From positions 11,222,665-11,286,664 of the forward strand of contig NC_064048.1 in assembly GCF_932526225.1 (NCBI RefSeq): a stretch of 64,000 nt of DNA, read 5' to 3'. Numbering within the stretch: the first letter of the stretch is position 1; every line of letters begins with the position of its first letter. The DNA comes from Nematostella vectensis. Its lineage: Eukaryota; Cnidaria; Anthozoa; Actiniaria; Edwardsiidae. The notes under the pieces are model-generated. The model was not told the origin of the DNA. It searched no databases and saw only the letters and a list, made by a program, of their open reading frames with translations. Shown piece after piece: positions 54,846 to 63,364 of this stretch. The position numbers and the translations under genes were made by a program.

Positions 54846-54856
54846 GGGATCGAACC
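54846..54856 (-). promoter_or_regulatory. Pol III B box
   Basis: The complement reads GGTTCGATCCC, matching the B-box consensus GGTTCGANNCC. It is present at S+12 in nearly every unit, altered in unit 19 (core) and at one flank in unit 24. In units 7-9 the adjacent stem base changes. Confidence 0.6.
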
Positions 54857-54879
54857 CGGCCTAAAGAACAAAACGGAAA

Positions 54880-54909
54880 CCATACATACGGATTACCCAA
54901 TCGGTATGG
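54880..54909. other. Nested inverted repeat CCATAC...GTATGG
   Basis: CCATAC pairs with GTATGG, with an inner GATT/AATC stem around ACCC. It overlaps the A-box-like element. Fold potential only. Confidence 0.5.
54892..54906 (-). promoter_or_regulatory. A-box-like element
   Basis: The complement reads TACCGATTGGGTAAT, which resembles the D-loop/A-box region of tRNAs but lacks a clean TRGY start. Its spacing to the B box (about 35 nt) is normal for tRNA genes. Confidence 0.3.
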
Positions 54910-54962
54910 CAGCACAAGGCTTTTACGGAAGGCTGTAAAGAACCCGAAGGCCCCAAGCACCG

Positions 54963-54979
54963 ATATTTCCGGCGAATAT
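54963..54979. other. Hairpin ATATT-7 nt-AATAT
   Basis: A perfect 5-bp stem with the 7-nt loop TCCGGCG. The stem is short and could be chance. Confidence 0.35.
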
Positions 54980-55210
54980 GCTGTACAACACTCTTGCAAG
55001 GTATTCCAACCCGCGCATTAATGGGGATGACAATAACCAGGATCCCAGGCCTGTAATACGGTTACGCCACGCACAGCTCGCTGAGATATAGGATGAAAAA
55101 AAATACAGGTCTATGTGGGCGTTTTGGGTCCCTTGGGGGCTCGCTATGTCGGCGTGGCATCGTAACGCACGCGGGCGCATTGTCTTTTATTGTGTACAGA
55201 ATGTCTCTGT

Positions 55211-55279
55211 CGTTTTTTGCTTTACTTTTAGTTTTGCTTTATTTTTATTATTATTTTTTTTTAGTCTTTTTATTTGCAG
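55211..55279 (+). other. Pyrimidine-rich tract ending in TTTGCAG (3' splice-site-like)
   Basis: About 70 bases of mostly T and C end in TTTTTATTTGCAG. This resembles an animal 3' splice site. The T-run length varies between units (and TAG is lost in unit 1), as in a microsatellite. No transcript evidence is available. Confidence 0.3.
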
Positions 55280-55328
55280 TTCTATGTACAGTATTTGACC
55301 ATAGCTATGATAACAATGTTTCAAAATT

Positions 55329-55368
55329 ATTGTAACCAACTATTGTAACCAATTATCGTAAACCAACT
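55329..55368. repeat. Three short direct repeats of 13-14 bp
   Basis: ATTGTAACCAACT (55329-55341), ATTGTAACCAATT (55342-55354) and ATCGTAAACCAACT (55355-55368) lie end to end. The arrangement is kept in all units, so it predates amplification. Confidence 0.8.
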
Positions 55369-55412
55369 TGACTGCAAAACACTATTAGACATTTCTTTCA
55401 TGTGACTGCGAA

Positions 55413-55426
55413 GTTGACATGTCAAC
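55413..55426. promoter_or_regulatory. Perfect 14-bp palindrome GTTGACATGTCAAC
   Basis: The sequence equals its own reverse complement and is unchanged in the copies I checked, apart from the T at its edge in unit 32 (GTCAATATC). It could be a dimeric protein site or chance. No family of binding protein is claimed. Confidence 0.5.
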
Positions 55427-55456
55427 ATCTAGAGGAGCTTTACCCAACAAGGAATC

Positions 55457-55702
55457 ATGGGGGACCATGAAAGCACGGTGTCGCGGAAAATTTTCCTGCC
55501 CCATTTATCAGGAACATCTGTGCAGCCCATGCCCTTAGTTGGATGGGGTGCACAGGTGCTTTGGGTATGGCCCTGTAGATGGCACAGTGACCACAAGATG
55601 TATCTGAATGAAACTGTATACTTATTTAAAATTTTAAAAACATGTGAGTGTTACTTACTTAGTTACAGTAGTTCTTTTGAATATTATTATTTACGTGTAT
55701 AA
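55457..55702 (+). pseudogene. Fossil of a DIRS-type retrotransposon RNase H region (81-codon frame)
   Basis: This ATG frame of 81 codons recurs in every unit. Residues 29-32 are GWGA and residues 48-58 read KMYLNETVYLF. In DIRS and related tyrosine-recombinase retroelements the RNase H domain has a DAS..GWGA motif followed by a Trp-Ser segment and an HINxLELxA motif. Spacing and residues fit (FLPH at 13-16, GWGA, RWHSDHKM, LNE). The acidic DAS triad appears only if the frame is shifted just upstream of GWGA, so catalytic capacity is gone. No reverse transcriptase or recombinase is nearby. Among copies, replacement changes outnumber silent ones (for example K to N, T, or V; E to K; T to M or A), and units 1, 24, 28 and 29 are truncated by run-length changes, so I see no selection for a protein. 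The match is a by-eye family resemblance. Confidence 0.4.
55644..55649 (+). other. 5' splice-site-like GTGAGT
   Basis: AACAT|GTGAGT near the end of the GWGA frame matches the donor consensus after the cut. With the two pyrimidine-AG sites it would delimit an exon of about 365 nt and an intron of about 670 nt. Inference only. Confidence 0.25.
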
Positions 55703-56164
55703 TTTAGATGAGTAATAAATACTTCTCATTTGTCTCGTAGAGCTCGTATCGTTCCTCCTAAATAACAAACAAAATAATGTGTGTTATTATCTTGGTGCAA
55801 AGGAATCTACAGTAGTTTTGTAATCAAATAATTGTTTTACTATTAACACGCTTGTTCTTTCAACCAGTTTGTTGGTCTCACAAATAGACTTTTAATAAAC
55901 TTGTATCCCTCCCCTCTCCACTCATTAAAGGGGCAGCGTCATGGCACTGCGCATGTCTGGAGTCAGTGTTTCTTGTAGGCTTTCAATTGTCTACACACAG
56001 TTGAACTTTAATAGTTGTCAATGCTTTGTTAAAATAATATTCGATATTTTACTGAATGTTTATTGACAGTTTGTGGGCATTTCCTTTGAATTCAAGTCTT
56101 CCACATGGACCAAAGGCTCTTAGGTCAACATTAGAATTTGACTGAAATTCATTGTGTCCTGGCC
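55703..56164. other. AT-rich spacer with polyadenylation-like hexamers
   Basis: No gene or RNA is recognisable here. It holds AATAAA at 55714-55719 and 55894-55899, a GC-richer patch (GGGGCAGCGTCATGGCAC, near 55930) and one EcoRI site near 56089 that some units have lost (GAATTTAAG). The hexamers are lost in single units (13 and 34), so they are not strongly conserved. Confidence 0.6.
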
Positions 56165-56187
56165 GGAGAGCTATTGCAAAGCTCTTC
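56165..56187. other. Hairpin GGAGAGCT-7 nt-AGCTCTTC with a compensatory pair among copies
   Basis: An 8-bp stem with one G-U pair closes the 7-nt loop ATTGCAA. Among copies one pair appears as G-C (most units), G-U (unit 8, T at 13425) and A-U (unit 34, A at 57880 with T at 57896). Unit 6 opens the loop-closing pair and unit 23 loses the wobble pair. Confidence 0.65.
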
Positions 56188-56203
56188 ATCACACTGCACT
56201 TTT

Positions 56204-56224
56204 AAGCATATTCTATGTATGCTT
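56204..56224. other. Hairpin AAGCATA-7 nt-TATGCTT
   Basis: A perfect 7-bp stem with a 7-nt loop (TTCTATG), 16 nt after the previous hairpin. Unit 17 changes one A-U to G-U; unit 18 changes only the loop. Confidence 0.65.
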
Positions 56225-56228
56225 CTTT

Positions 56229-56241
56229 GTACAAAATGTAC
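56229..56241. other. Small hairpin GTACA-aaa-TGTAC
   Basis: A 5-bp stem with a 3-nt loop, broken in unit 5. Confidence 0.5.
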
Positions 56242-56248
56242 CCCTCCT

Positions 56249-56254
56249 AATAAA
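56249..56254 (+). promoter_or_regulatory. Third AATAAA hexamer
   Basis: AATAAA within CCTCCTAATAAAACATT lies just after the hairpin pair. It is kept in nearly all units. It is a candidate poly(A) signal; cleavage is not demonstrated. Confidence 0.3.
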
Positions 56255-56290
56255 ACATTAAAGATCACATAACTTGTTTACTTCCTCGAC

Positions 56291-56321
56291 TCTTTGCTTT
56301 TTATTTTTGTTCTCTTACTAG
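56291..56321 (+). other. Second polypyrimidine-AG (3' splice-site-like)
   Basis: TTTTTATTTTTGTTCTCTTACTAG looks like a strong animal splice acceptor. The 60-150-codon frames that begin here open from TTG and read into the A tract (poly-Lys), so they are not evidence of a gene. Confidence 0.3.
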
Positions 56322-56349
56322 GAAAATATCGAATACAAATAATCAGTAA

Positions 56350-56374
56350 AGCTAGCAAGCTCATTTTGCTAGCT
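56350..56374. other. Hairpin AGCTAGCAA-7 nt-TTGCTAGCT
   Basis: A perfect 9-bp stem with a 7-nt loop (GCTCATT), and the strongest stem in the unit. Units 2 and 3 change only the loop. Units 1, 10 and 23 each lose one pair. Each arm holds an NheI site. Confidence 0.75.
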
Positions 56375-56375
56375 G

Positions 56376-56383
56376 TATATAAT
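56376..56383 (+). promoter_or_regulatory. TATA-like TATATAAT
   Basis: TATATAAT lies directly after the 9-bp hairpin; in units 2 and 3 it reads TATATAAG. It could be a Pol II TATA box driving rightward transcription toward the A tract, but AT-rich DNA gives such strings often. Confidence 0.2.
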
Positions 56384-56453
56384 GCATATCAAGCCTGTAT
56401 CTTTAGTATCCTGGATCAGGTAGACGAACCTATGTCACACCACTTTTTTGATG

Positions 56454-56472
56454 AGTATTATAAAAAAATACT
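56454..56472. other. Hairpin AGTATT-7 nt-AATACT
   Basis: A perfect 6-bp stem with a 7-nt A-rich loop. The loop gains A residues in several units (for example units 2, 3, 9, 23 and 26) while the arms stay intact. Confidence 0.55.
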
Positions 56473-56491
56473 AAAAAACGTTATCTTGAAC

Positions 56492-56496
<5 letters not shown>

Positions 56497-56527
<31 letters not shown>

Positions 56528-56542
56528 ATAGAGAAAAAAAAA
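56497..56542. repeat. A tract, CATAGAG and short A run at the unit end
   Basis: A29 is followed by CCATAGAG and A9, then the next unit. Across the window the long tract runs from 18 nt (ends of units 2 and 3) to 42 nt (end of unit 10). The CATAGAG-A module is doubled at the ends of units 2, 3, 8, 13, 15 and 16. It may be an old poly(A) tail on the plus strand or the T-rich terminator of the leftward Pol III module. Confidence 0.8.
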
Positions 56543-58203
56543 GGCCATTGGCCTGGGATCGAACCCGGCCTAAAGAACAAAACGAAAACCATACATACGG
56601 ATTACCCAATCGGTATGGCAGCACAAGGCTTTTACGGAAGGCTGTAAAGAACCCGAAAGCCCCAAGCACCGATATTTCCGGCGAATATGCTGTACAACAC
56701 TCTTGCAAGGTATTCCAACCCGCGCATTAATGGGGAGGATAATAACCAGGATCCCAGGCCTGTAATACGGTTACGCCACACACAGCTCGCTGAGATATAG
56801 GATGAAAAAAAATACAGGTCTATGTGGGCGTTGTGGGTCCCTTGGGGGCTCGCTATGTCGGCGTGGCATCGTAACGCACGCGGGCGCATTGTCTTTTATT
56901 GTGTACAGAATGTCTCTGTCGTTTTTTGCTTTACTTTTAGTTTTGCTTTATTTTTATTATTATTATTTTTTTTTAGTCTTTTTATTTGCAGTTCTATGTA
57001 CAGTATTTGACCATAGCTATGATAACAATTTTTCAAAATTATTGTAACCAACTATTGTAACCAATTATCGTAAACCAACTTGACTGCAAAACACTATTAG
57101 ACATTTCTTTCATGTGACTGCGAAGTTGACATGTCAACATCTAGAGGGGCTTCACCCAACAAGGAATCATGGGGGACCATGAAAGCACGGTGTCGCGGAA
57201 AATTTTCCTGCCCCATTTATCAGGAACATCTGTGCAGCCGATGCCCTTAGTTGGATGGGGTGCACAGGTGCTTTGGGTATGGCCCTGTAGATGGCACAGT
57301 GACCACAAGATGTATCTGAATGAAACTGTATACTTATTTAAAATTTTAAAAACATGTGAGTGTTACTTACTTAGTTACAGTAGTTCTTTTGAATATTATT
57401 ATTTACGTGTATAATTTAGATGAGTAATAAATACTTCTCATTTGTCTCGTAGAGCTCGTATCGTTCCTCCTAAATAACAAACAAAATAATGTGTGTTATT
57501 ATCTTGGTGCAAAGGAATCTACAGTAGTTTTGTAATCAAATAATTGTTTTACTATTAACACGCTTGTTCTTTCAACCAGTTTGTTGGTCTCACAAATAGA
57601 CTTTTAAAAAACTTGTATCCCTCCCCTCTCCACTCATTAAAGGGGCAGCGTCATGGCACTGCGCATGTCTGGAGTCAGTGTTTCTTGTAGGCTTTCAATT
57701 GTCTACACACAGTTGAACTTTAATAGTTGTCAATGCTTTGTTAAAATAATATTCGATATTTTACTGAATGTTTATTGACAGTTTGTGGGCATTTCCTTTG
57801 AATTTAAGTCTTCCACATGGACCAAAGGCTCTTAGGTCAACATTAGAATTTGACTGAAATTCATTGTGTCCTGGCCGGAAAGCTATTGCAAAGCTTTTCA
57901 TCACACTGCACTTTTAAGCATATTCTATGTATGCTTCTTTGTACAAAATGTACCCCTCCTAATAAAAAATTAAAGATCACATAACTTGTATACTTCCTCG
58001 ACTCTTTGCTTTTTATTTTTGTTCTCTTACTAGGAAAATATCGAATACAAATAATCAGTAAAGCTAGCAAGCTCATTTTGCTAGCTGTATATAATGCATA
58101 TCAAGCCTGTATCTTTAGTATCCTGGATCAGGTAGACGAACCTATGTCACACCACTTTTTTGATGAGTATTATAAAAAAATACTAAAAAACGTTATCTTG
58201 AAC

Positions 58204-58236
<33 letters not shown>

Positions 58237-58252
58237 CATAGAGAAAAAAAAA
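56543..58252. repeat. Repeat unit 34
   Basis: One of the more diverged units: AACGAAAACC, CCGAAAGCC, GGATAATAACC, GCCACACAC, GCGTTGTGGG, an extra TTA in the T-rich stretch and TTTAAAAAAC near 57602 (second AATAAA lost). A compensatory pair sits in the GGAGAGCT hairpin (A at 57880, T at 57896). Confidence 0.95.
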
Positions 58253-59910
58253 GGCCATTGGCCTGGGATCGAACCCGGCCTAAAGAACAAAACGGAAACC
58301 ATACATACGGATTACCCAATCGGTATGGCAGCACAAGGCTTTTACGGAAGGCTGTAAAGAACCCAAAGGGACCAAGCACCGATATTTCCGGCGAATATGC
58401 TGTACAACACTCTTGCAAGGTATTCCAACCCGCGCATTAATGCGGAGGACAATAACCAGGATCCTAGGCCTGTAATACGGTTACGCCACGCACAGCTCGC
58501 TGAGATATAGGATGAAAAAAAATACAGGTCTATGTGGGCGTTTTGGGTCCCTTGGGGGCTCGCTATGTCGGCGTGGCATCGTAACGCACGCGGGCGCATT
58601 GTCTTTTATTGTGTACAGAATGTCTCTGTCGTTTTTTGCTTTACTTTTAGTTTTGCTTTATTTTTATTATTATTTTTTTTTAGTCTTTTTATTTGCAGTT
58701 CTATGTACAGTATTTGACCATAGCTATGATAACAATTTTTCAAAATTATTGTAACCAACTATTGTAACCAATTATCGTAAACCAACTTGACTGCAAAACA
58801 CTATTAGACATTTCTTTCATGTGACTGCGAAGTTGACATGTCAACATCTAGAGGGGCTTCACCCAACAAGGAATCATGGGGGACCATGAAAGCACGGTGT
58901 CGCGGAAAATTTTCCTGCCCCATTTATCAGGAACATCTGTGCAGCCGATGCCCTTAGTTGGATGGGGTGCACAGGTGCTTTGGGTATGGCCCTGTAGATG
59001 GCACAGTGACCACAAGATGTATCTGAATGAAACTGTATACTTATTTAAAATTTTAAAAACATGTGAGTGTTACTTACTTAGTTACAGTAGTTCTTTTGAA
59101 TATTATTATTTACGTGTATAATTTAGATGAGTAATAAATACTTCTCATTTGTCTCGTAGAGCTCGTATCGTTCCTCCTAAATAACAAACAAAATAATGTG
59201 TGTTATTATCTTGGTGCAAAGGAATCTACAGTAGTTTTGTAATCAAATAATTGTTTTACTATTAACACGCTTGTTCTTTCAACCAGTTTGTTGGTCTCAC
59301 AAATAGACTTTTAATAAACTTGTATCCCTCCCCTCTCCACTCATTAAAGGGGCAGCGTCATGGCACTGCGCATGTCTGGAGTCAGTGTTTCTTGTAGGCT
59401 TTCAATTGTCTACACACAGTTGAACTTTAATAGTTGTCAATGCTTTGTTAAAATAATATTCGATATTTTACTGAATGTTTATTGACAGTTTGTGGGCATT
59501 TCCTTTGAATTCAAGTCTTCCACATGGACCAAAGGCTCTTAGGTCAACATTAGAATTTGACTGAAATTCATTGTGTCCTGGCCGGAGAGCTATTGCAAAG
59601 CTCTTCATCACACTGCACTTTTAAGCATATTCTATGTATGCTTCTTTGTACAAAATGTACCCCTCCTAATAAAACATTAAAGATCACATAACTTGTTTAC
59701 TTCCTCGACTCTTTGCTTTTTATTTTTGTTCTCTTACTAGGAAAATATCGAATACAAATAATCAGTAAAGCTAGCAAGCTCATTTTGCTAGCTGTATATA
59801 ATGCATATCAAGCCTGTATCTTTAGTATCCTGGATCAGGTAGACGAACCTATGTCACACCACTTTTTTGATGAGTATTATAAAAAAATACTAAAAAACGT
59901 TATCTTGAAC

Positions 59911-59944
<34 letters not shown>

Positions 59945-59960
59945 CATAGAGAAAACAAAA
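58253..59960. repeat. Repeat unit 35
   Basis: Front half CCCAAAGGGACC and TTAATGCGG like units 26 and 31, with private GGATCCTAGG near 58460. The short A run at its end is interrupted by C (GAAAACAAAAGG near 59951). Confidence 0.95.
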
Positions 59961-61661
59961 GGCCATTGGCCTGGGATCGAACCCGGCCTAAAGAACAAAA
60001 CGGAAACCATACATACGGATTACCCAATCGGTATGGCAGCACAAGGCTTTTACGGAAGGCTGTAAAGAACCCGAAGGCCCCAAGCACCGATATTTCCGGC
60101 GAATATGCTGTACAACACTCTTGCAAGGTATTCCAACCCGCGCATTAATGGGGAGGACAATAACCAGGATCCCAGGCCTGTAATACGGTTACGCCACGCA
60201 CAGCTCGCTGAGATATAGGATGAAAAAAAATACAGGTCTATGTGGGCGTTTTGGGTCCCTTGCGGGTTCGCTATGTCGGCGTGGCATCGTAACGCACGCG
60301 GGCGCATTGTCTTTTATTGTGTACAGAATGTCTCTGTCGTTTTTTGCTTTACTTTTAGTTTTGCTTTATTTTTATTATTATTTTTTTTTAGTCTTTTTAT
60401 TTGCAGTTCTATGTACAGTATTTGACCATAGCTATGATAACAATTTTTCAAAATTATTGTAACCAACTATGGTAACCAATTATCGTAAACCAACTTGACT
60501 GCAAAACACTATTAGACATTTCTTTCATGTGACTGCGAAGTTGACATGTCAACATCTAGAGGGGCTTCACCCAACAAGGAATCATGGGGGACCATGAAAG
60601 CACGGTGTCGCGGAAAATTTTCCTGCCCCATTTATCAGGAACATCTGTGCAGCCGATGCCCTTAGTTGGATGGGGTGCACAGGTGCTTTGGGTATGGCCC
60701 TGTAGATGGCACAGTGACCACAAGATGTATCTGAATGAAACTGTATACTTATTTAAAATTTTAAAAACATGTGAGTGTTACTTACTTAGTTACAGTATTT
60801 CTTTTGAATATTATTATTTACGTGTATAATTTAGATGAGTAATAAATACTTCTCATTTGTCTCGTAGAGCTCGTATCGTTCCTCCTAAATAACAAACAAA
60901 ATAATGTGTGTTATTATCTTGGTGCAAAGGAATCTACAGTAGTTTTGTAATCAAATAATTGTTTTACTATTAACACGCTTGTTCTTTCAACCAGTTTGTT
61001 GGTCTCACAAATAGACTTTTAATAAACTTGTATCCCTCCCCTCTCCACTCATTAAAGGGGCAGCGTCATGGCACTGCGCATGTCTGGAGTCAGTGTTTCT
61101 TGTAGGCTTTCAATTGTCTACACACAGTTGAACTTTAATAGTTGTCAATGCTTTGTTAAAATAATATTCGATATTTTACTGAATGTTTATTGACAGTTTG
61201 TGGGCATTTCCTTTGAATTTAAGTCTTCCACATGGACCAAAGGCTCTTAGGTCAACATTAGAATTTGACTGAAATTCATTGTGTCCTTGCCGGAGAGCTA
61301 TTGCAAAGCTCTTCATCACACTGCACTTTTAAGCATATTCTATGTATGCTTCTTTGTACAAAATGTACCCCTCCTAATAAAACATTAAAGATCACATAAC
61401 TTGTTTACTTCCTCGACTCTTTGCTTTTTATTTTTGTTCTCTTACTAGGAAAATATCGAATACAAATAATCAGTAAAGCTAGCAAGCTCATTTTGCTAGC
61501 TGTATATAATGCATATCAAGCCTGTATCTTTAGTATCCTGGATCAGGTAGACGAACCTATGTCACACCACTTTTTTGATGAGTATTATAAAAAAATACTA
61601 AAAAACGTTATCTTGAACTGTGTAAAAAAAAAAAAAAAAAAAAAACATAGAGAAAAAAAAA
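59961..61661. repeat. Repeat unit 36
   Basis: Shares ACAGTATTTC (near 60794) with unit 31, and GAATTTAAGTC and TCCTTGCCGG with unit 37. Private TTGCGGGTTCGC near 60261 and CTATGGTAACC near 60467. Confidence 0.95.
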
Positions 61662-63364
61662 GGCCATTGGCCTGGGATCGAACCCGGCCTAAAGAACAAA
61701 ACGGAAACCATACATACGGATTACCCAATCGGTATGGCAGCACAAGGCTTTTACGGAAGGCTGTAAAGAACCCGAAGGCCCCAAGCACCGATATTTCCGG
61801 CGAATATGCTGTACAACACTCTTGCAAGGTATTCCAACCCGCGCATTAATGGGGAGGACAATAACCAGGATCCCAGGCCTGTAATACGGTTACGCCACGC
61901 ACAGCTCGCTGAGATATAGGATGAAAAAAAATACAGGTCTATGTGGGCGTTTTGGGTCCCTTGGGGGCTCGCTATGTCGGCGTGGCATCGTAACGCACGC
62001 GGGCGCATTGTCTTTTATTGTGTACAGAATGTCTCTGTCGTTTTTTGCTTTACTTTTAGTTTTGCTTTATTTTTATTATTATTTTTTTTTAGTCTTTTTA
62101 TTTGCAGTTCTATGTACAGTATTTGACCATAGCTATGATAACAATTTTTCAAAATTATTGTAACCAACTATTGTAACCAATTATCGTAAACCAACTTTAC
62201 TGCAAAACACTATTAGACATTTCTTTCATGTGACTGCGAAGTTGACATGTCAACATCTAGAGGGGCTTCACCCAACAAGGAATCATGGGGGACCATGAAA
62301 GCACGGTGTCGCGGAAAATTTTCCTGCCCCATTTATCAGGAACATCTGTGCAGCCGATGCCCTTAGTTGGATGGGGTGCACAGGTGCTTTGGGTATGGCC
62401 CTGTAGATGGCACAGTGACCACAAGATGTATCTGAATGAAGCTGTATACTTATTTAAAATTTTAAAAACATGTGAGTGTTACTTACTTAGTTACAGTAGT
62501 TCTTTTGAATATTATTATTTACGTGTATAATTTAGATGAGTAATAAATACTTCTCATTTGTCTTGTAGAGCTCGTATCGTTCCTCCTAAATAACAAACAA
62601 AATAATGTGTGTTATTATCTTGGTGCAAAGGAATCTACAGTAGTTTTGTAATCAAATAATTGTTTTACTATTAACACGCTTGTTCTTTCAACCAGTTTGT
62701 TGGTCTCACAAATAGACTTTTAATAAACTTGTATCCCTCCCCTCTCCACTCATTAAAGGGGCAGCGTCATGGCACTGCGCATGTCTGGAGTCAGTGTTTC
62801 TTGTAGGCTTTCAATTGTCTACACACAGTTGAACTTTAATAGTTGTCAATGCTTTGTTAAAATAATATTCGATATTTTACTGAATGTTTATTGACAGTTT
62901 GTGGGCATTTCCTTTGAATTTAAGTCTTCCACATGGACCAAAGGCTCTTAGGTCAACATTAGAATTTGACTGAAATTCATTGTGTCCTTGCCGGAGAGCT
63001 ATTGCAAAGCTCTTCATCACACTGCACTTTTAAGCATATTCTATGTATGCTTCTTTGTACAAAATGTACCCCTCCTAATAAAACATTAAAGATCACATAA
63101 CTTGTTTACTTCCTCGACTCTTTGCTTTTTATTTTTGTTCTCTTACTAGGAAAATATCGAATACAAATAATCAGTAAAGCTAGCAAGCTCATTTTGCTAG
63201 CTGTATATAATGCATATCAAGCCTGTATCTTTAGTATCCTGGATCAGGTAGACGAACCTATGTCACACCACTTTTTTGATGAGTATTATAAAAAAATACT
63301 AAAAAACGTTATCTTGAACTGTGTAAAAAAAAAAAAAAAAAAAAAAAACATAGAGAAAAAAAAA
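61662..63364. repeat. Repeat unit 37
   Basis: Back half as in unit 36 (GAATTTAAGTC, TCCTTGCCGG). Private CAACTTTACTGC near 62194 and GAAGCTGTATAC (Thr to Ala in the GWGA frame) near 62439. Confidence 0.95.

Larger units (their letters stand above)
54825..54925 (-). ncRNA. tRNA-like Pol III module (candidate small RNA, leftward)
   Basis: On the minus strand this reads, in order: an A-box-like segment (complement of 54892-54906, with GATTGGGTAAT resembling a tRNA D loop), about 35 nt, a perfect B box GGTTCGATCCC, the hairpin GGCCAATGGCC and a T9 run at 54833-54825. That is the layout of an internal Pol III promoter followed by a terminator, as in tRNAs and tRNA-derived SINEs. The T arm has a G-A mismatch, I could not fold a full cloverleaf and no anticodon is assignable, so it is a tRNA relic or SINE head rather than a tRNA gene. 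The predicted transcript is roughly 90-100 nt. Its 5' end is a guess. Confidence 0.45.
54834..55210. other. CpG-rich block of the unit (reference copy)
   Basis: This first ~375 bp has clearly higher GC than the AT-rich remainder. The stretch from about 55110 to 55170 holds eight CpG within about 62 bp. It contains the Pol III-like module, one GGATCC site near 55040 and no convincing gene. Open frames here (a 60-codon TTG frame, an 85-codon minus frame, and 80- and 61-codon plus frames) are broken in several copies by one-base changes in an A8 run or by a 2-bp deletion, so I do not call them genes. Confidence 0.75.
54834..56542. repeat. Repeat unit 33 (reference unit for sub-features)
   Basis: Close to consensus, so the internal features below are placed here. 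Offsets from a unit start S: B box S+12 to S+22; 14-bp palindrome S+579; GWGA frame S+623; hairpins at S+1331, S+1370, S+1516 and S+1620; A tract S+1663. Offsets move by a few bases in other units because of indels. Confidence 0.95.

Noticed and set aside
54834-54930. Functional tRNA gene on the minus strand
   Set aside because: The B box is perfect, but the T stem has a mismatch, the acceptor and anticodon stems could not be formed and no anticodon is assignable.
56165-56192. Minus-strand hammerhead (GTGATGA followed by the GGAGAGCT stem)
   Set aside because: The stem II analogue is good, but it is followed by CCGGCC instead of GAAA, and no cleavage triplet with stems I and III is present.
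56440-56490. Hammerhead ribozyme core (TTGATGA, AGTATT/AATACT stem, TAAA)
   Set aside because: The core needs CTGATGA and GAAA; both are altered, and the preceding GTC has no stem I partner.
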